NCBI RefSeq assembly: GCF_025060895.1
Contig: NZ_JANZKV010000151.1
Coordinates: forward strand, 18,490 to 76,127
Length of the DNA: 57,638 nucleotides
Direction: 5' to 3'
DNA from: Stieleria sedimenti
GTDB taxonomy: Bacteria > Planctomycetota > Planctomycetia > Pirellulales > Pirellulaceae
Shown here: positions 42,845-52,022 of the stretch, piece after piece
Layout: every line of letters begins with the position of its first letter
Position numbering within the stretch: position 1 is the stretch's first letter
Translations under genes and position numbers: made by a program
The notes under the pieces: model-generated
The model's database searches: none
What the model saw: only the letters and a program-made list of their open reading frames with translations
Told to the model about the DNA's origin: nothing

Positions 42845-45370
42845 ATGCTGACAGGTGAAGCTTCACATCCCGACATCCCCGCCGGCCCAATCCCCATGCC
42901 GTCCGCCGTTCCACCCCAGAGACCTTCCGACACGCACCGGACCGACACGCGCGCCGCCCAAACCGACGACGCCGGGGACGTCTCTGGCAGTTTGTCCGCT
43001 CCGGGGTTTTTTGACGCCAGCGACGAGGCGATCGACGACCTGTCCAAACCCGACGGCAAACGCGGTGCGGAGCACGTGACCCAAGGCCAACTGTTTGAGA
43101 CCGAACCCCCGCCCTGGGAATTGACCGTCGAGGAAGACGTGGCGGTGGCCAGTGTCGTCTTCCGGGATGCCCCCTACGGCCCCTACGACTACCGGATCCC
43201 CGCGGAACTGCGGGACCGTTTGCACCCCGGAATGCGGGTCCACGTGCCGCTGGGCCGACGAAAACGGCCGACGGTCGGTTGGTGTATCGAAACCAAAATG
43301 GGCAACGAGACCGGAAAGACGCTCAGCGACGTCGCCGAAGTGCTCGACGACGCACCGCTGTGCGATCGGCCGTTGGTGCGATTGGTGACCTGGATGAGCC
43401 ACTACTATCAGTCACCGGCGGGGCAGGTCTTTGACGCATTGATCCCCTCCAGCGTTCGCGCCAGCGCGGGGACGCGCGAGCGGACCTACCTGTCGCCCTC
43501 CCCCGCCAGTGCCGACGAATCGGTCGTCGACGCCTTGCCTGCCAAACAACAGCGCGCGTTGCGGCTGTTGATCGCCGCGGGGAAACCGATGACCTCTTCG
43601 CAATTGATGGTCCACGCCGAATGCACCGCCGGGCCGATCAATGCGCTGCGCAAGAAAGGGCTGCTCAGCGAAGACACGCGCCGCGAGATGGCGACGTCGA
43701 TGCCGACCCGCTGGCAGACGAGCGACGGAGAAAAAACGGAATCGCATGAACTGACCGACGACCAATCCGACGCGCTCGGGCGGATCACCGCGGCCCTCGA
43801 TTCGGCCACCGCCAAGACCCTGCTGTTGCACGGCGTGACCGGCAGCGGAAAAACGGAGGTCTACATCCGCGCGATCGAACACGTGGTCAAATTCGGCCGC
43901 GCGGCGATCGTGCTGGTGCCAGAAATCAGCCTGACGCCGCAAACGCGGGGACGCTTCGAACGACGTTTCGCTTCGGTCGCCGTGCTGCACAGCCAAATGA
44001 CGCCGGCCGAGCGTCATTTCCAGTGGCAACGCATTCGTCGCGGCGAAGTTCAAGTCGTGGTCGGCCCCCGCAGTGCCGTCTTCGCTCCGCTGCCGCGTCT
44101 GGGCCTGATTATCTTGGACGAAGAACACGACGGGTCCTTCAAACAGGACAGCCAACCGCGTTACCACGCACGCAAAGTGGCTTACGCCCGCGCCCAATCG
44201 TTACAAATCCCGCTGTTGCTCGGCAGTGCAACGCCCTCGTTGGAATCGTGGTACGCGACCCAGTCCGGTCACGCCGAACTGATCTCCATGCCGTCCCGCG
44301 TGGGCAATCGCCCCATGCCGGACGTCCAACTGGTCGACCTGCGGATCAAGGACGAACGTTCCCGGGGCGGCGCGATCAGCCGGCAATTGCATCTGGCCGT
44401 CACCGAAACCCTGCGTGAAAAAGGGCAGGTCATCCTGCTGCTCAATCGCCGCGGATTTGCGACGACGATTCAGTGCCCGTCTTGCGGACACGTCGTCGCC
44501 TGCCCCGATTGCGAAATGCCGCTGACCCATCACCGCGATGGCGGCAAAGCCGTCTGCCACTACTGCGATTACACGATCGCCACACCGCCCTGGTGCCCGG
44601 AGTGTCGGTTTGACGGAATCCGATACGGCGGGCTGGGTACGCAAAAACTGGAAGTCGAAGTCAAGGCTCGGTTCCCCGAGGCGCGCGTCGCACGCATGGA
44701 TAGCGACACGATGCGCCGTCCGGGCAGCCACCAAAAAGTCCTCTCCGCATTTCGCAGCGGCGAATTGGATCTGTTGCTCGGCACCCAGATGATCGCCAAG
44801 GGCTTGGACTTTCCCAACGTCCTGTTGGTCGGTGTGATCAACGCCGACGCCGCGTTGCACTTTCCCGATTTCCGCGCCGGCGAACGCACCTTTCAATTGG
44901 TGACCCAGGTCGCCGGTCGAACCGGACGCGGCAACCGCGGCGGACGCGTGATCGTGCAAACCTTTTCACCCGAGCACATGGCCATTCAAGCCGCCTCGCG
45001 TCACGATTACCTGCAATTCGCCCAAGCCGAAATCGCCAACCGGCGGAAATTCAATTACCCGCCGCTGGGAAGCGTCGCCCGGATCATCATCCGCGGCGCC
45101 GTCGAAGACGTCACCGAAGCCACCGCCAACTCCTTGATGCTGCGTCTGGAATCGGCGCGCGAACGGCTCGGCGCAGAAGTCCGCTTGCTCGGGCCGGCGC
45201 CCCCACCGATCGCCAAACTCCGCGGCAAGTATCGCTTTCACCTGCTGTTGCAATCACTCGACCCGTTGCAACTGGGCGCGACGATTCGGATGGCGACCAA
45301 GACCTTCAAGATCCCCGAGAAAGATGACGTGCAATACATGATCGACATCGACCCGATGGACATGCTGTAG
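42845..45370 (+). CDS. priA: primosomal protein N' (replication restart helicase)
   Basis: About 841 residues from ATG 42845; ATG 42896 is the alternative. The first 100 residues are a polar extension not seen in most PriA. The DNA-binding domain starts near VASVVFRDAPYGPYDYRIP. The helicase core has Walker A GVTGSGKTEVY, the DEEH box (LDEEHDGSFKQD) and LLGSATPSLES. A zinc-binding insert with CPSCG, CPDC, CHYC and CPEC follows. Later helicase blocks (GTQMIAKGLDFP, QVAGRTGRG) are complete. It restarts stalled replication forks by loading the replicative helicase. Confidence 0.95.
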   Translation: MLTGEASHPDIPAGPIPMPSAVPPQRPSDTHRTDTRAAQTDDAGDVSGSLSAPGFFDASDEAIDDLSKPDGKRGAEHVTQGQLFETEPPPWELTVEEDVAVASVVFRDAPYGPYDYRIPAELRDRLHPGMRVHVPLGRRKRPTVGWCIETKMGNETGKTLSDVAEVLDDAPLCDRPLVRLVTWMSHYYQSPAGQVFDALIPSSVRASAGTRERTYLSPSPASADESVVDALPAKQQRALRLLIAAGKPMTSSQLMVHAECTAGPINALRKKGLLSEDTRREMATSMPTRWQTSDGEKTESHELTDDQSDALGRITAALDSATAKTLLLHGVTGSGKTEVYIRAIEHVVKFGRAAIVLVPEISLTPQTRGRFERRFASVAVLHSQMTPAERHFQWQRIRRGEVQVVVGPRSAVFAPLPRLGLIILDEEHDGSFKQDSQPRYHARKVAYARAQSLQIPLLLGSATPSLESWYATQSGHAELISMPSRVGNRPMPDVQLVDLRIKDERSRGGAISRQLHLAVTETLREKGQVILLLNRRGFATTIQCPSCGHVVACPDCEMPLTHHRDGGKAVCHYCDYTIATPPWCPECRFDGIRYGGLGTQKLEVEVKARFPEARVARMDSDTMRRPGSHQKVLSAFRSGELDLLLGTQMIAKGLDFPNVLLVGVINADAALHFPDFRAGERTFQLVTQVAGRTGRGNRGGRVIVQTFSPEHMAIQAASRHDYLQFAQAEIANRRKFNYPPLGSVARIIIRGAVEDVTEATANSLMLRLESARERLGAEVRLLGPAPPPIAKLRGKYRFHLLLQSLDPLQLGATIRMATKTFKIPEKDDVQYMIDIDPMDML

Positions 45371-45393
45371 CCGATCGTCTGCTTGGCCTTCGA

Positions 45394-45903
45394 CTACTTG
45401 GCCTTCTTCTTCCGCGCGGCCAACTTCTTCATCTTCTTCACCTCGTCCTTGCCGACGACCCAGCCGCGACAATCCCGCGATCCACATTGGCAGCGGGGAA
45501 TCCAATGCTGGGCTTCCCACTGGTAATCGAAACAGATCTCGGTTCCCGGCTCGATGTTGCACCGGGCGATCAGCCCGTTGGTCGTGTCGGTGACCTGCAC
45601 CAAGTCACAATTGGGGCTACAGGAGTGATTGATAAACGCTCCGGGGATGGTCGGTTCCAAATACCAATCGTCCTCCAAGTGCATGGCGTAGGTTGAACCG
45701 TCATATTCATTTGCCGGAATCAATTGCCCCTTGATTTCGATGACCAGCTCGCCGGGAAGAAACTGGCGTGATGCGAACACGCCACATCCCAGTTTTCCGC
45801 CGTGATCATAGACGTACACGTCACGGTCTTCGTATTGGCGATACCCGTAGTCCTGATCAACAGCGGATTGAAGTTTCTTACGTCGCTTCTTTGACAGTTC
45901 CAT
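45394..45903 (-). CDS. SET-domain protein methyltransferase
   Basis: A 169-residue protein made almost wholly of a SET domain. GVFASRQFLPGELVIEIKG, FINHSCSPNCDL (the NHSCxPN AdoMet-binding block) and GTEICFDYQWE (the ELxFDY catalytic Tyr block) are in order. A post-SET zinc motif, CQCGSRDCRGWV, follows. The tail is very basic (KKMKKLAARKKKAK). It should methylate lysine on a protein target, which is unknown. Eukaryotic-type SET proteins are scattered in bacteria. It converges with priA, 23 bases from its stop. Confidence 0.9.
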   Translation of the reverse strand: MELSKKRRKKLQSAVDQDYGYRQYEDRDVYVYDHGGKLGCGVFASRQFLPGELVIEIKGQLIPANEYDGSTYAMHLEDDWYLEPTIPGAFINHSCSPNCDLVQVTDTTNGLIARCNIEPGTEICFDYQWEAQHWIPRCQCGSRDCRGWVVGKDEVKKMKKLAARKKKAK

Positions 45904-46333
45904 CTTTCTTCCAAATCAAACCAAACAATCTTGAAAACCACGCAACTGGACTGCGTCGCAACCTTCTCCGTTGCGACAAGATACCGATTTGCTCGCCGCG
46001 TGGTGAGTCGTAAAACACGACGCCGCAGTGAAAAACCTTGCCGGCCGATGTTAGACCCGCACAACGATCGAGTAGTCCCCTGTGTCGACCGCGACTGGCC
46101 ATCGCATTGGCAATCAGAACGAACCATTGCGAGAACGTGGCAAAACAATTTGAGGCTGCTTATGCTGGGTTTGCGAACGCAATCGTCGAAGCCGAGTTGA
46201 GCGAACAAGCCTGATCGCTGGTCGCACCGGACACAGAAACTTAATTCTTGCCCGCCGAGACGCTCTCCAACCGGGTCAACCTCGCTACAATCCTGTCTGT
46301 TGTCAACATTCGTCCTCGGCGAAGGTCCTGGAG
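45904..46333. other. divergent intergenic gap
   Basis: About 430 bases between the divergent SET and PP2C genes. Short open frames occur on both strands, but none has a convincing start, length or composition. The stretch looks somewhat A+T-richer than its flanks. Promoters for both genes are expected; no operator or repeat was recognised. Confidence 0.4.
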
Positions 46334-47275
46334 ATGCTCGATTCGGAATTCGAATTCACCCAATCCGAGACATTCGGATTGACCGATGTCGGAAAGAAAC
46401 GCACTGTCAATCAGGACCAGTTCTTGATCGCAGAGTTGAGCAAATCGATGCTCGTCTCCGCGTCGAGTCTGGCGGAGATTGATGTCGGTCGTTTTTTTGG
46501 CGGCATCCAAGGCCAGGTGTTGCTGGTCGCCGACGGGATGGGGGGGCACGCGGCCGGTGAAAAAGCCAGTAGCATCGTGCTGCAACACTTGATCGGTCGA
46601 TTGCTGAACAGCGTCCACTGGTTCTTCCAGTCCGATACCGGGTCGGAAGAAGAGTTCGTCAATGGCTTGAGGAATCTGCTGCGTGACGCGCACAGCCGCG
46701 TCCTCGCGGAATCTCGCGAAAATCAAGCGGCGGCCGGGATGGGGACCACGCTGACGATGGCCTACATCCACTGGCCCGCGATGTACGTCGTGCACGCCGG
46801 CGACAGTCGCTGTTACCTGATTCGTGACGGTGTCGCTCGGCAAATCACCACCGACCACACGCTGGCGCGACAAATGGTCGAGGCCGGCGGAATGAAGCCC
46901 GAAGACGAAGCGACCAGCCGCTGGAGTAACATCCTTTGGAACGTCGTCGGAGGCCACGCCCAACGAAGTCTGTTGGCCGAAGTGCATCGCGTCGATTTAT
47001 GCGAAAACGATTCGATCGTGCTCTGCAGTGACGGCTTGTATCGCTACGTGGACGGCGATCAAATCTCTTCCCTGCTCACCGAGCAACCGAACGCCTCCCT
47101 CCTGTGCAAACAACTGGTGGAGCTTGCCAACGACCGTGGCGGCGAAGACAACATCACCGTGGTGGTTTCCCATCCGACACCCAAAAAACGGTTGGCCGCC
47201 AACGGATCGGTGATCACAGGCGACGCCACCCAGAAAAAGACGATGCCCGTCGTCGAGAACGACCAGGACAGCTAA
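46334..47275 (+). CDS. PP2C-family serine/threonine phosphatase
   Basis: A 313-residue cytoplasmic phosphatase of the bacterial PP2C (Stp1) type. The metal-binding and catalytic blocks are all present: LTDVGKKRTVNQDQFLI, VADGMGGHAAGEKAS, GMGTTLTMAYI, VVHAGDSRCYLIRDG, SIVLCSDGLY and DRGGEDNITVVV. An insertion near residues 90-120 (WFFQSDTGSEEEFVNGL) lengthens the family core. It would reverse Ser/Thr kinase signalling. No kinase gene is adjacent; the DMT transporter gene begins some 20 bases downstream. Confidence 0.94.
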   Translation: MLDSEFEFTQSETFGLTDVGKKRTVNQDQFLIAELSKSMLVSASSLAEIDVGRFFGGIQGQVLLVADGMGGHAAGEKASSIVLQHLIGRLLNSVHWFFQSDTGSEEEFVNGLRNLLRDAHSRVLAESRENQAAAGMGTTLTMAYIHWPAMYVVHAGDSRCYLIRDGVARQITTDHTLARQMVEAGGMKPEDEATSRWSNILWNVVGGHAQRSLLAEVHRVDLCENDSIVLCSDGLYRYVDGDQISSLLTEQPNASLLCKQLVELANDRGGEDNITVVVSHPTPKKRLAANGSVITGDATQKKTMPVVENDQDS

Positions 47276-47298
47276 GGATCAGTCAACTGCCTTCCGTT

Positions 47299-48426
47299 TT
47301 GCCTTCCCCCCGTCGGATTTCATGGCAGGGCCCCGTCTGTGGAATCGCCTCCGCCGTCCTCTACACGCTGACCAATATCGCGCTGCGGAATTGTGTCGAC
47401 GTCGATGCCTACCTCGTCTCCGCCGTCAAAGCCGCGCCGACGGTGTTCGTCTTGGGACCGCTGGTCGGATGGCTGTCGATTCGCCCCACGTCGAACCGCG
47501 CGTTGTCCAACGGCACCTCGGCCAACGGCACCTCGGCCAACCGCCCGTCACCTGCCACCCTTTCCCGATCCGCCTTGCGTCGGTTGCCCCAGTTCATCCT
47601 GGCCTCCTTCCTGGCACAGTTCTTTGGCAACGCCGCGTTCCAAAAGGCGCTCGAGCGGATCGGGTTGGCCGCATCGGTCCCCATCACGCTCGGCGTACTG
47701 ATCGTCGGCGGGGCGATCCTCGGGGCGGTCCTGTTGAAAGAACCGGTCGGCCGACGAAAAGTGATCGCCATGATCACCTTGATCGTCGCCGTCGTGGTGC
47801 TGTCCCTGCCTGATCGCCCCGTTCACGAACCGCTCAGCCTACCGCTCAGCGACTCCCTCAGCGACTCCCTCAGCGCGAACGCTGAAACGATCGCCGCGGG
47901 CGAGCCAGCCCTACCCGAGCCAGCCCTGCCCGAGCCAGCCCTGCCCGAGCCAGCCCTGCCCGAGCCGATCGATCTGGTCGTCGGTTCGCTCTGGGCGGCG
48001 GTTTCTGGATTGGCCTACGCGTTCTTCGGCGTCACGATGCGGCAGACGCTGCAGACCGGAATCCCGGCCCGAAATCTGATGCTGATCAGCGGGGTCACCG
48101 GCAGCGTGGCGCTGTGGGGGTTCTGTTTTGCAACCCTGGGCCACGCGGTCATCCTGTCGACCAGCCCGTCACAATGGACGCTGATGGTCACCGCGGGGTG
48201 CTTGAACTTCTCCGCCTTTGTCGCCATCACCACGGCGCTTCGCCTGCTGCCGGTCGTTGCGGTGAACCTGATCAATGCGTCTCAGGTTGCCATGGCGGGC
48301 GTGGCCGGCGTGATCCTTTTCGATGAACCGATCACGACCCGACTTGCCGTCGGCATCGCCCTGACCTTTGTCGGCCTGATCATCCTGGCCCGCCGCACGC
48401 GGGCCCCAATCGTGATCACCGATTAG
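47299..48426 (+). CDS. EamA/DMT-family transporter with repeat inserts
   Basis: About 375 residues if started at TTG 47299, since no ATG precedes the first membrane helix; the start is uncertain. Ten likely helices form two EamA repeats (for example FGNAAFQKALERIGLAASVP and ASQVAMAGVAGVILFDEP). The loops carry in-frame tandem repeats: NGTSAN twice, SDSL repeats and four copies of PALPE, coded by near-perfect DNA repeats of 12-15 bp. The PALPE array lies in the central loop between the two halves. The substrate is unknown. Confidence 0.85.
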   Translation: MPSPRRISWQGPVCGIASAVLYTLTNIALRNCVDVDAYLVSAVKAAPTVFVLGPLVGWLSIRPTSNRALSNGTSANGTSANRPSPATLSRSALRRLPQFILASFLAQFFGNAAFQKALERIGLAASVPITLGVLIVGGAILGAVLLKEPVGRRKVIAMITLIVAVVVLSLPDRPVHEPLSLPLSDSLSDSLSANAETIAAGEPALPEPALPEPALPEPALPEPIDLVVGSLWAAVSGLAYAFFGVTMRQTLQTGIPARNLMLISGVTGSVALWGFCFATLGHAVILSTSPSQWTLMVTAGCLNFSAFVAITTALRLLPVVAVNLINASQVAMAGVAGVILFDEPITTRLAVGIALTFVGLIILARRTRAPIVITD

Positions 48427-48605
48427 CCACAAAAAAATGGCAATCCGCAGTACCTTGGTCGGCCCGAACGGTTTAAGAGTCAGATCGCTCACTGCACATC
48501 CGTTTCGATCGGCAGGCCACAACACCCTCCTGATTGCGGATCGCCGTCGTGAACGCCCTCTCCCACCTCCCCTTTCTTTTTGAATTCCCCACGAAAGAGT
48601 TTGCG

Positions 48606-49157
48606 ATGAAGAAATCTGCGCTGAAGAAAACACTGCTCGGTCTGGCTTGCGTCCTCGTCTTGAGCACCGCCGCGATCGCCGAGGATGCACCTGAAAAGAA
48701 GCGAAAGAACAACACCGCTGCCCGCAAAGCACCGGCCGCCAATGTTTTGAATCAACTCAAAGACGTCGGCCTGACCGACGAGCAAAAGACCGAAATTCAA
48801 GCGATGGCCAAGAAAACCGCCGCTGAAACGCAGGCCGCACTCAAAGAAGCCGGCATCACTCCGGAAATCATGAAAAAACGTGTCGCGGCGCAAAAAGAGC
48901 TCAGAGAGAGTGGCAAGAAACCGGCCGAAATCTCCGCGGCGATCAACGAGAAACTCGGCCTGACGAAGGACCAAATTGCCGGGTTGAAAAAGTCCAACGC
49001 CATGCGTGCTTCACTGCTCAAAAACGCCGTCGCCCTGCTGACCGAGGACCAAAAAGCGAAACTGCCCGAGCGTCTGGTCAAAATGACGAGCCGCGGCGAC
49101 GACGCCAAAGGAAAGGGCAAAGGCAAAGGGAAGAAAAAGAAGGCCGAAGACAACTAA
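48606..49157 (+). CDS. LTxxQ-motif periplasmic protein
   Basis: A 183-residue exported protein; ATG 48606 starts a signal peptide (KKTLLGLACVLVLSTAAIA) and an A/G-rich ribosome site (GAAAGAG) precedes it. The mature part is helical and has three LTxxQ blocks: LTDEQKTEIQ, LTKDQIAGLKK and LTEDQKAKLP. The motif is that of Spy/CpxP-type chaperones and stress proteins. The tail is Lys/Gly-rich (KGKGKGKGKKKK). It is followed by a strong terminator at 49253. Confidence 0.75.
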   Translation: MKKSALKKTLLGLACVLVLSTAAIAEDAPEKKRKNNTAARKAPAANVLNQLKDVGLTDEQKTEIQAMAKKTAAETQAALKEAGITPEIMKKRVAAQKELRESGKKPAEISAAINEKLGLTKDQIAGLKKSNAMRASLLKNAVALLTEDQKAKLPERLVKMTSRGDDAKGKGKGKGKKKKAEDN

Positions 49158-49252
49158 CCCGCCAGCGGTACAGCACGGTCCCGGCCCCACTGGGCTGACC
49201 CTGCTCGGCTGACCCTGCCCGGCTGCTCGGCCGAACCTGATTCACCGCTGCG

Positions 49253-49289
49253 ACGGCGGCCCTGCCACACAGGGCCGCCGTTTCGTTTT
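49253..49289 (+). terminator. rho-independent terminator
   Basis: A perfect 12-bp GC-rich stem (ACGGCGGCCCTG with CAGGGCCGCCGT, loop CCACA) is followed by TTCGTTTTG. It lies about 95 bases after the LTxxQ gene and should end its transcript. Between the two lies a degenerate tandem repeat of GGCTGACCCTGCTC type (about 49190-49235). Confidence 0.85.
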
Positions 49290-49685
49290 GCCGTCGTGGC
49301 TGTTTTACGTCGAGACCCGTTCACCGCCCCGGCAGACGTTCAAGCGAGCTGTACCGGTTATGCCGTCGCCGAATCGATAGGCAAAGAGTGGTGCGTGGGT
49401 ATGCCGATGAGATTGCTGCGAGCGAACGGTTTGTCGTTCCGGAGAATCAACGGCCTGTTGATTGAATCGATGTTGCCAAATCAACACGATCACGCCAGCC
49501 CCAACGCGTAAGCGAGGTGCGCCGCGTGGCCCCTTGCTGACGCATGCGGGCTTGCATTTTACAGGCCGTCATGGAACCGGTGTCCCGAACGATTGCGAGC
49601 CTTGAATCAAACCCCCCCGCGGTCGGAAACGCACCGCCAACCGTCATTTGCAATCTCCCCAACCGGCGGAAGGAACTGCCTTATC
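49290..49685. other. intergenic gap
   Basis: About 400 bases between the terminator and the next gene. Small frames are open but show no coding character. Near 49503 the word ACGCGTAAGCG repeats part of the palindromic element at 4880-4946. The promoter of the next gene should be here. Confidence 0.4.
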
Positions 49686-50264
49686 ATGCGATGCACTAGC
49701 TTTTATGGACGTTTGCTGATCGTTGCTGCCCTGATGTCGGTCACCACGACATCGGTCAGCGCGAAATGGAACGATCACTGGAACAGTTTTTGGCACAAGG
49801 TCGGTGTCGGCTACGAACGCAACAATGCGTGGCCCGATCCCTTCAACGAAATGGATGCCATGGCGGTGATCACCCCGTTCGAAGCGATGAAGCAGAACGG
49901 TTGGATCTTGCACAATACGATCGGACCGCATCAATTCCGCGATGGAGACGGTGCGTTGAAGACTTCGGGGCAAGAGACCGTGGCCTGGATCGCCCGCCAA
50001 GCTCCCGCCTCACGCCGCCAAGTCTATATCGTGCGTGCGGCGACGCCCGAAGAAACCGAAGCACGGGTAGCGTCGGTGCGTGAAATCCTGTCGCAGTTCC
50101 AGGGCGCGGGCCCGCTGCCGACGGTCGCCGTCACCGACCGCGTGCCCCCGACCGCCTCGGGTGCCTGGGCGACGAAAGTCAACCGCGCCTGGTTGGAAGA
50201 ACTCGCTCCGCCGAAACTGCCCTCCAGCAGCGCCGCAGGCACCTCTGCCGTCACCCAACAGTAG
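49686..50264 (+). CDS. exported protein, hypothetical
   Basis: A 192-residue protein; ATG 49686 starts a signal peptide (LLIVAALMSVTTTSVSA) cleaved before KWNDHWNSFWHKV. The mature protein is mostly polar, with an aromatic-rich start (GYERNNAWPDPFNEMDAM) and a domain with VYIVRAATPEETEARVASVR, perhaps binding envelope material. No family is recognised. A strong terminator follows at 50338. Confidence 0.6.
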   Translation: MRCTSFYGRLLIVAALMSVTTTSVSAKWNDHWNSFWHKVGVGYERNNAWPDPFNEMDAMAVITPFEAMKQNGWILHNTIGPHQFRDGDGALKTSGQETVAWIARQAPASRRQVYIVRAATPEETEARVASVREILSQFQGAGPLPTVAVTDRVPPTASGAWATKVNRAWLEELAPPKLPSSSAAGTSAVTQQ

Positions 50265-50337
50265 GCAGCACCTGGCAGTCGCACGAGACTCGCTGTTGGG
50301 CAGCCACTGCCAGCCGAGTTGACTGCAAATCGACACC

Positions 50338-50374
50338 AAAAGGCGGTTTCCCCTCGCGGGAAACCGCCTTTTTT
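50338..50374 (+). terminator. rho-independent terminator
   Basis: A 15-bp perfect stem, AAAAGGCGGTTTCCC with GGGAAACCGCCTTTT around a CTCGC loop, followed by two more Ts. It lies 75 bases after the exported-protein gene and is symmetrical enough to work on both strands. Confidence 0.95.
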
Positions 50375-50519
50375 CGTCGAATCGGGCTTGGAAGGCGGAC
50401 CGAATTGAAGTCAGTTTGAGATTCGGTCGATCCCTACAATCGGTGCCATCGGACTCGCGTGGACACCGCCGCCGCTTCGCCCTACTCGTTGACTCCAGTG
50501 TCACGGGAGAAACTCAGAC

Positions 50520-51788
50520 GTGACTGAACAAACCAAAACGTTTCGAAATCGACGACGTCATCAACTTTCCTCGGCGCTCGCCGCTTCACTGGTGATCGGC
50601 TGTATCGGGACGACAACCGGGTGCTCCAGCTCCCTCGGCCCCCGAGTCGCATCCTTGAACCCGTTTTCGAGCACTCCGGCCAGTCCCAGCGTCGAAGAGA
50701 GTGGATCGAGCTGGCTCAGCGGCCCGAAGAACGTCGGCACCTCACTTGCCAGCGGTGCCAAAGGCGCCGCCTCAAAATCGCGCACAACAGTCGCAAGTTG
50801 GTTCGGACGCAGCGACAAGTCCGATCGCGATGTCACCGAAGGGGACGCCACCGACCCGACGAGTCTGACGCACAAAGCCGTAGTGACTCCGGAAGTCTTT
50901 GTCGCCAACGGACGGCTGTGGGAATCGACCGGCAATTACGAGAAAGCCATGGAAAGCTATGCCAAGGCGCTCGAAAAACGCCCCAACGACGCAGCCGCGT
51001 TGGCCAACATCGCGCGGCTACATTTCCGTCAAGAAAACCACCAAAAGGCCGCCGAGTACTTCGGCAAGGCGATCGAACAGAACGCCAACGACGCCGGTCT
51101 GTACAACGATCTGGGACTAACGCTCAGCAAACTCGGCAACCACAGCGCGGCGGCAGCCACCATCGAACAGGCACTGCGGCTCTCGCCCGGCTCCTCGCGA
51201 TACGCCAACAATCTGGCGAGTGTGAAATTCCAAGCCGGCGATCCCGCGGGTGCCCTGGAAGTCCTCGTCCAAAACAACAAGCCCGCCGTGGCCCACTTCA
51301 ACATGGCCTACCTGCATTACAAGCATGGCCAGAAAGCCGAATCGACACGGCACCTCAACCAGGCACTCGCTTACGAGCCCCAAGCCGCATCCGACGCGGC
51401 CACCAAACGCGCCGTCGAACGATCTCGCGAACTGCTGGCCCAGATCGGAACCGTTCCCGGGGTCACCCCCGGAGTCGCGATGGCCACTGCGGCTCAACCA
51501 GCCGCCCAACCGGCCGCAAACACGCCCGCGGACACCGCGGTCCAACAGGCGGCTCAAGGCTTCACGCCCGGGACCGAAATCCCCGGTTTCCAAAACGCCG
51601 TCCGACCCGCTTCCACCGCCAATACCAACGTCAGTTTTGGGAACGCGTCGTACAAAACGCCCGCCCCCAACAACAACGTCAATCAGACGTCCGCCTCCGT
51701 CCCCGCACCGGCCACCACGCCGACGGCCGACGGCCAAGGTTCGTCCGAAAAATTCGCGCTGCCGCCGAACTTCGCGATGCCCCAGTGA
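50520..51788 (+). CDS. TPR-repeat lipoprotein
   Basis: A 422-residue protein starting at GTG 50520. The N-terminal signal (LAASLVIGC or IGTTTGC) suggests a lipoprotein. Three to four TPR units lie near residues 125-290 (SYAKALEKRPNDAAALANIA, EYFGKAIEQNANDAGLYNDL, TIEQALRLSPGSSRYANNLA). The last 120 residues are Ala/Pro/Thr/Asn-rich and probably disordered. TPR proteins of this layout serve as scaffolds in envelope or pilus-type assemblies. The partner is unknown. Confidence 0.8.
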   Translation: MTEQTKTFRNRRRHQLSSALAASLVIGCIGTTTGCSSSLGPRVASLNPFSSTPASPSVEESGSSWLSGPKNVGTSLASGAKGAASKSRTTVASWFGRSDKSDRDVTEGDATDPTSLTHKAVVTPEVFVANGRLWESTGNYEKAMESYAKALEKRPNDAAALANIARLHFRQENHQKAAEYFGKAIEQNANDAGLYNDLGLTLSKLGNHSAAAATIEQALRLSPGSSRYANNLASVKFQAGDPAGALEVLVQNNKPAVAHFNMAYLHYKHGQKAESTRHLNQALAYEPQAASDAATKRAVERSRELLAQIGTVPGVTPGVAMATAAQPAAQPAANTPADTAVQQAAQGFTPGTEIPGFQNAVRPASTANTNVSFGNASYKTPAPNNNVNQTSASVPAPATTPTADGQGSSEKFALPPNFAMPQ

Positions 51789-52022
51789 CGCGATGACAGC
51801 CTGACCTTTTGCGCGGCGTTCTCAATCTAAAACGTTGACGCACCACGGGGTCACTCCGCGGCCGGATCGCCGTATGCCACGGTGGTAGTGTCCGATTCGG
51901 GATCACGCTCGACTTGATCGAGGCGGTCGATCCCGAGAGAATGGGAGGGTGGCGAATGCTACCCGGCGATCCTCTCGATCGCCCCTCACCGGTCCCTGAA
52001 ATCAAATCGGAGAACTCTTCCC

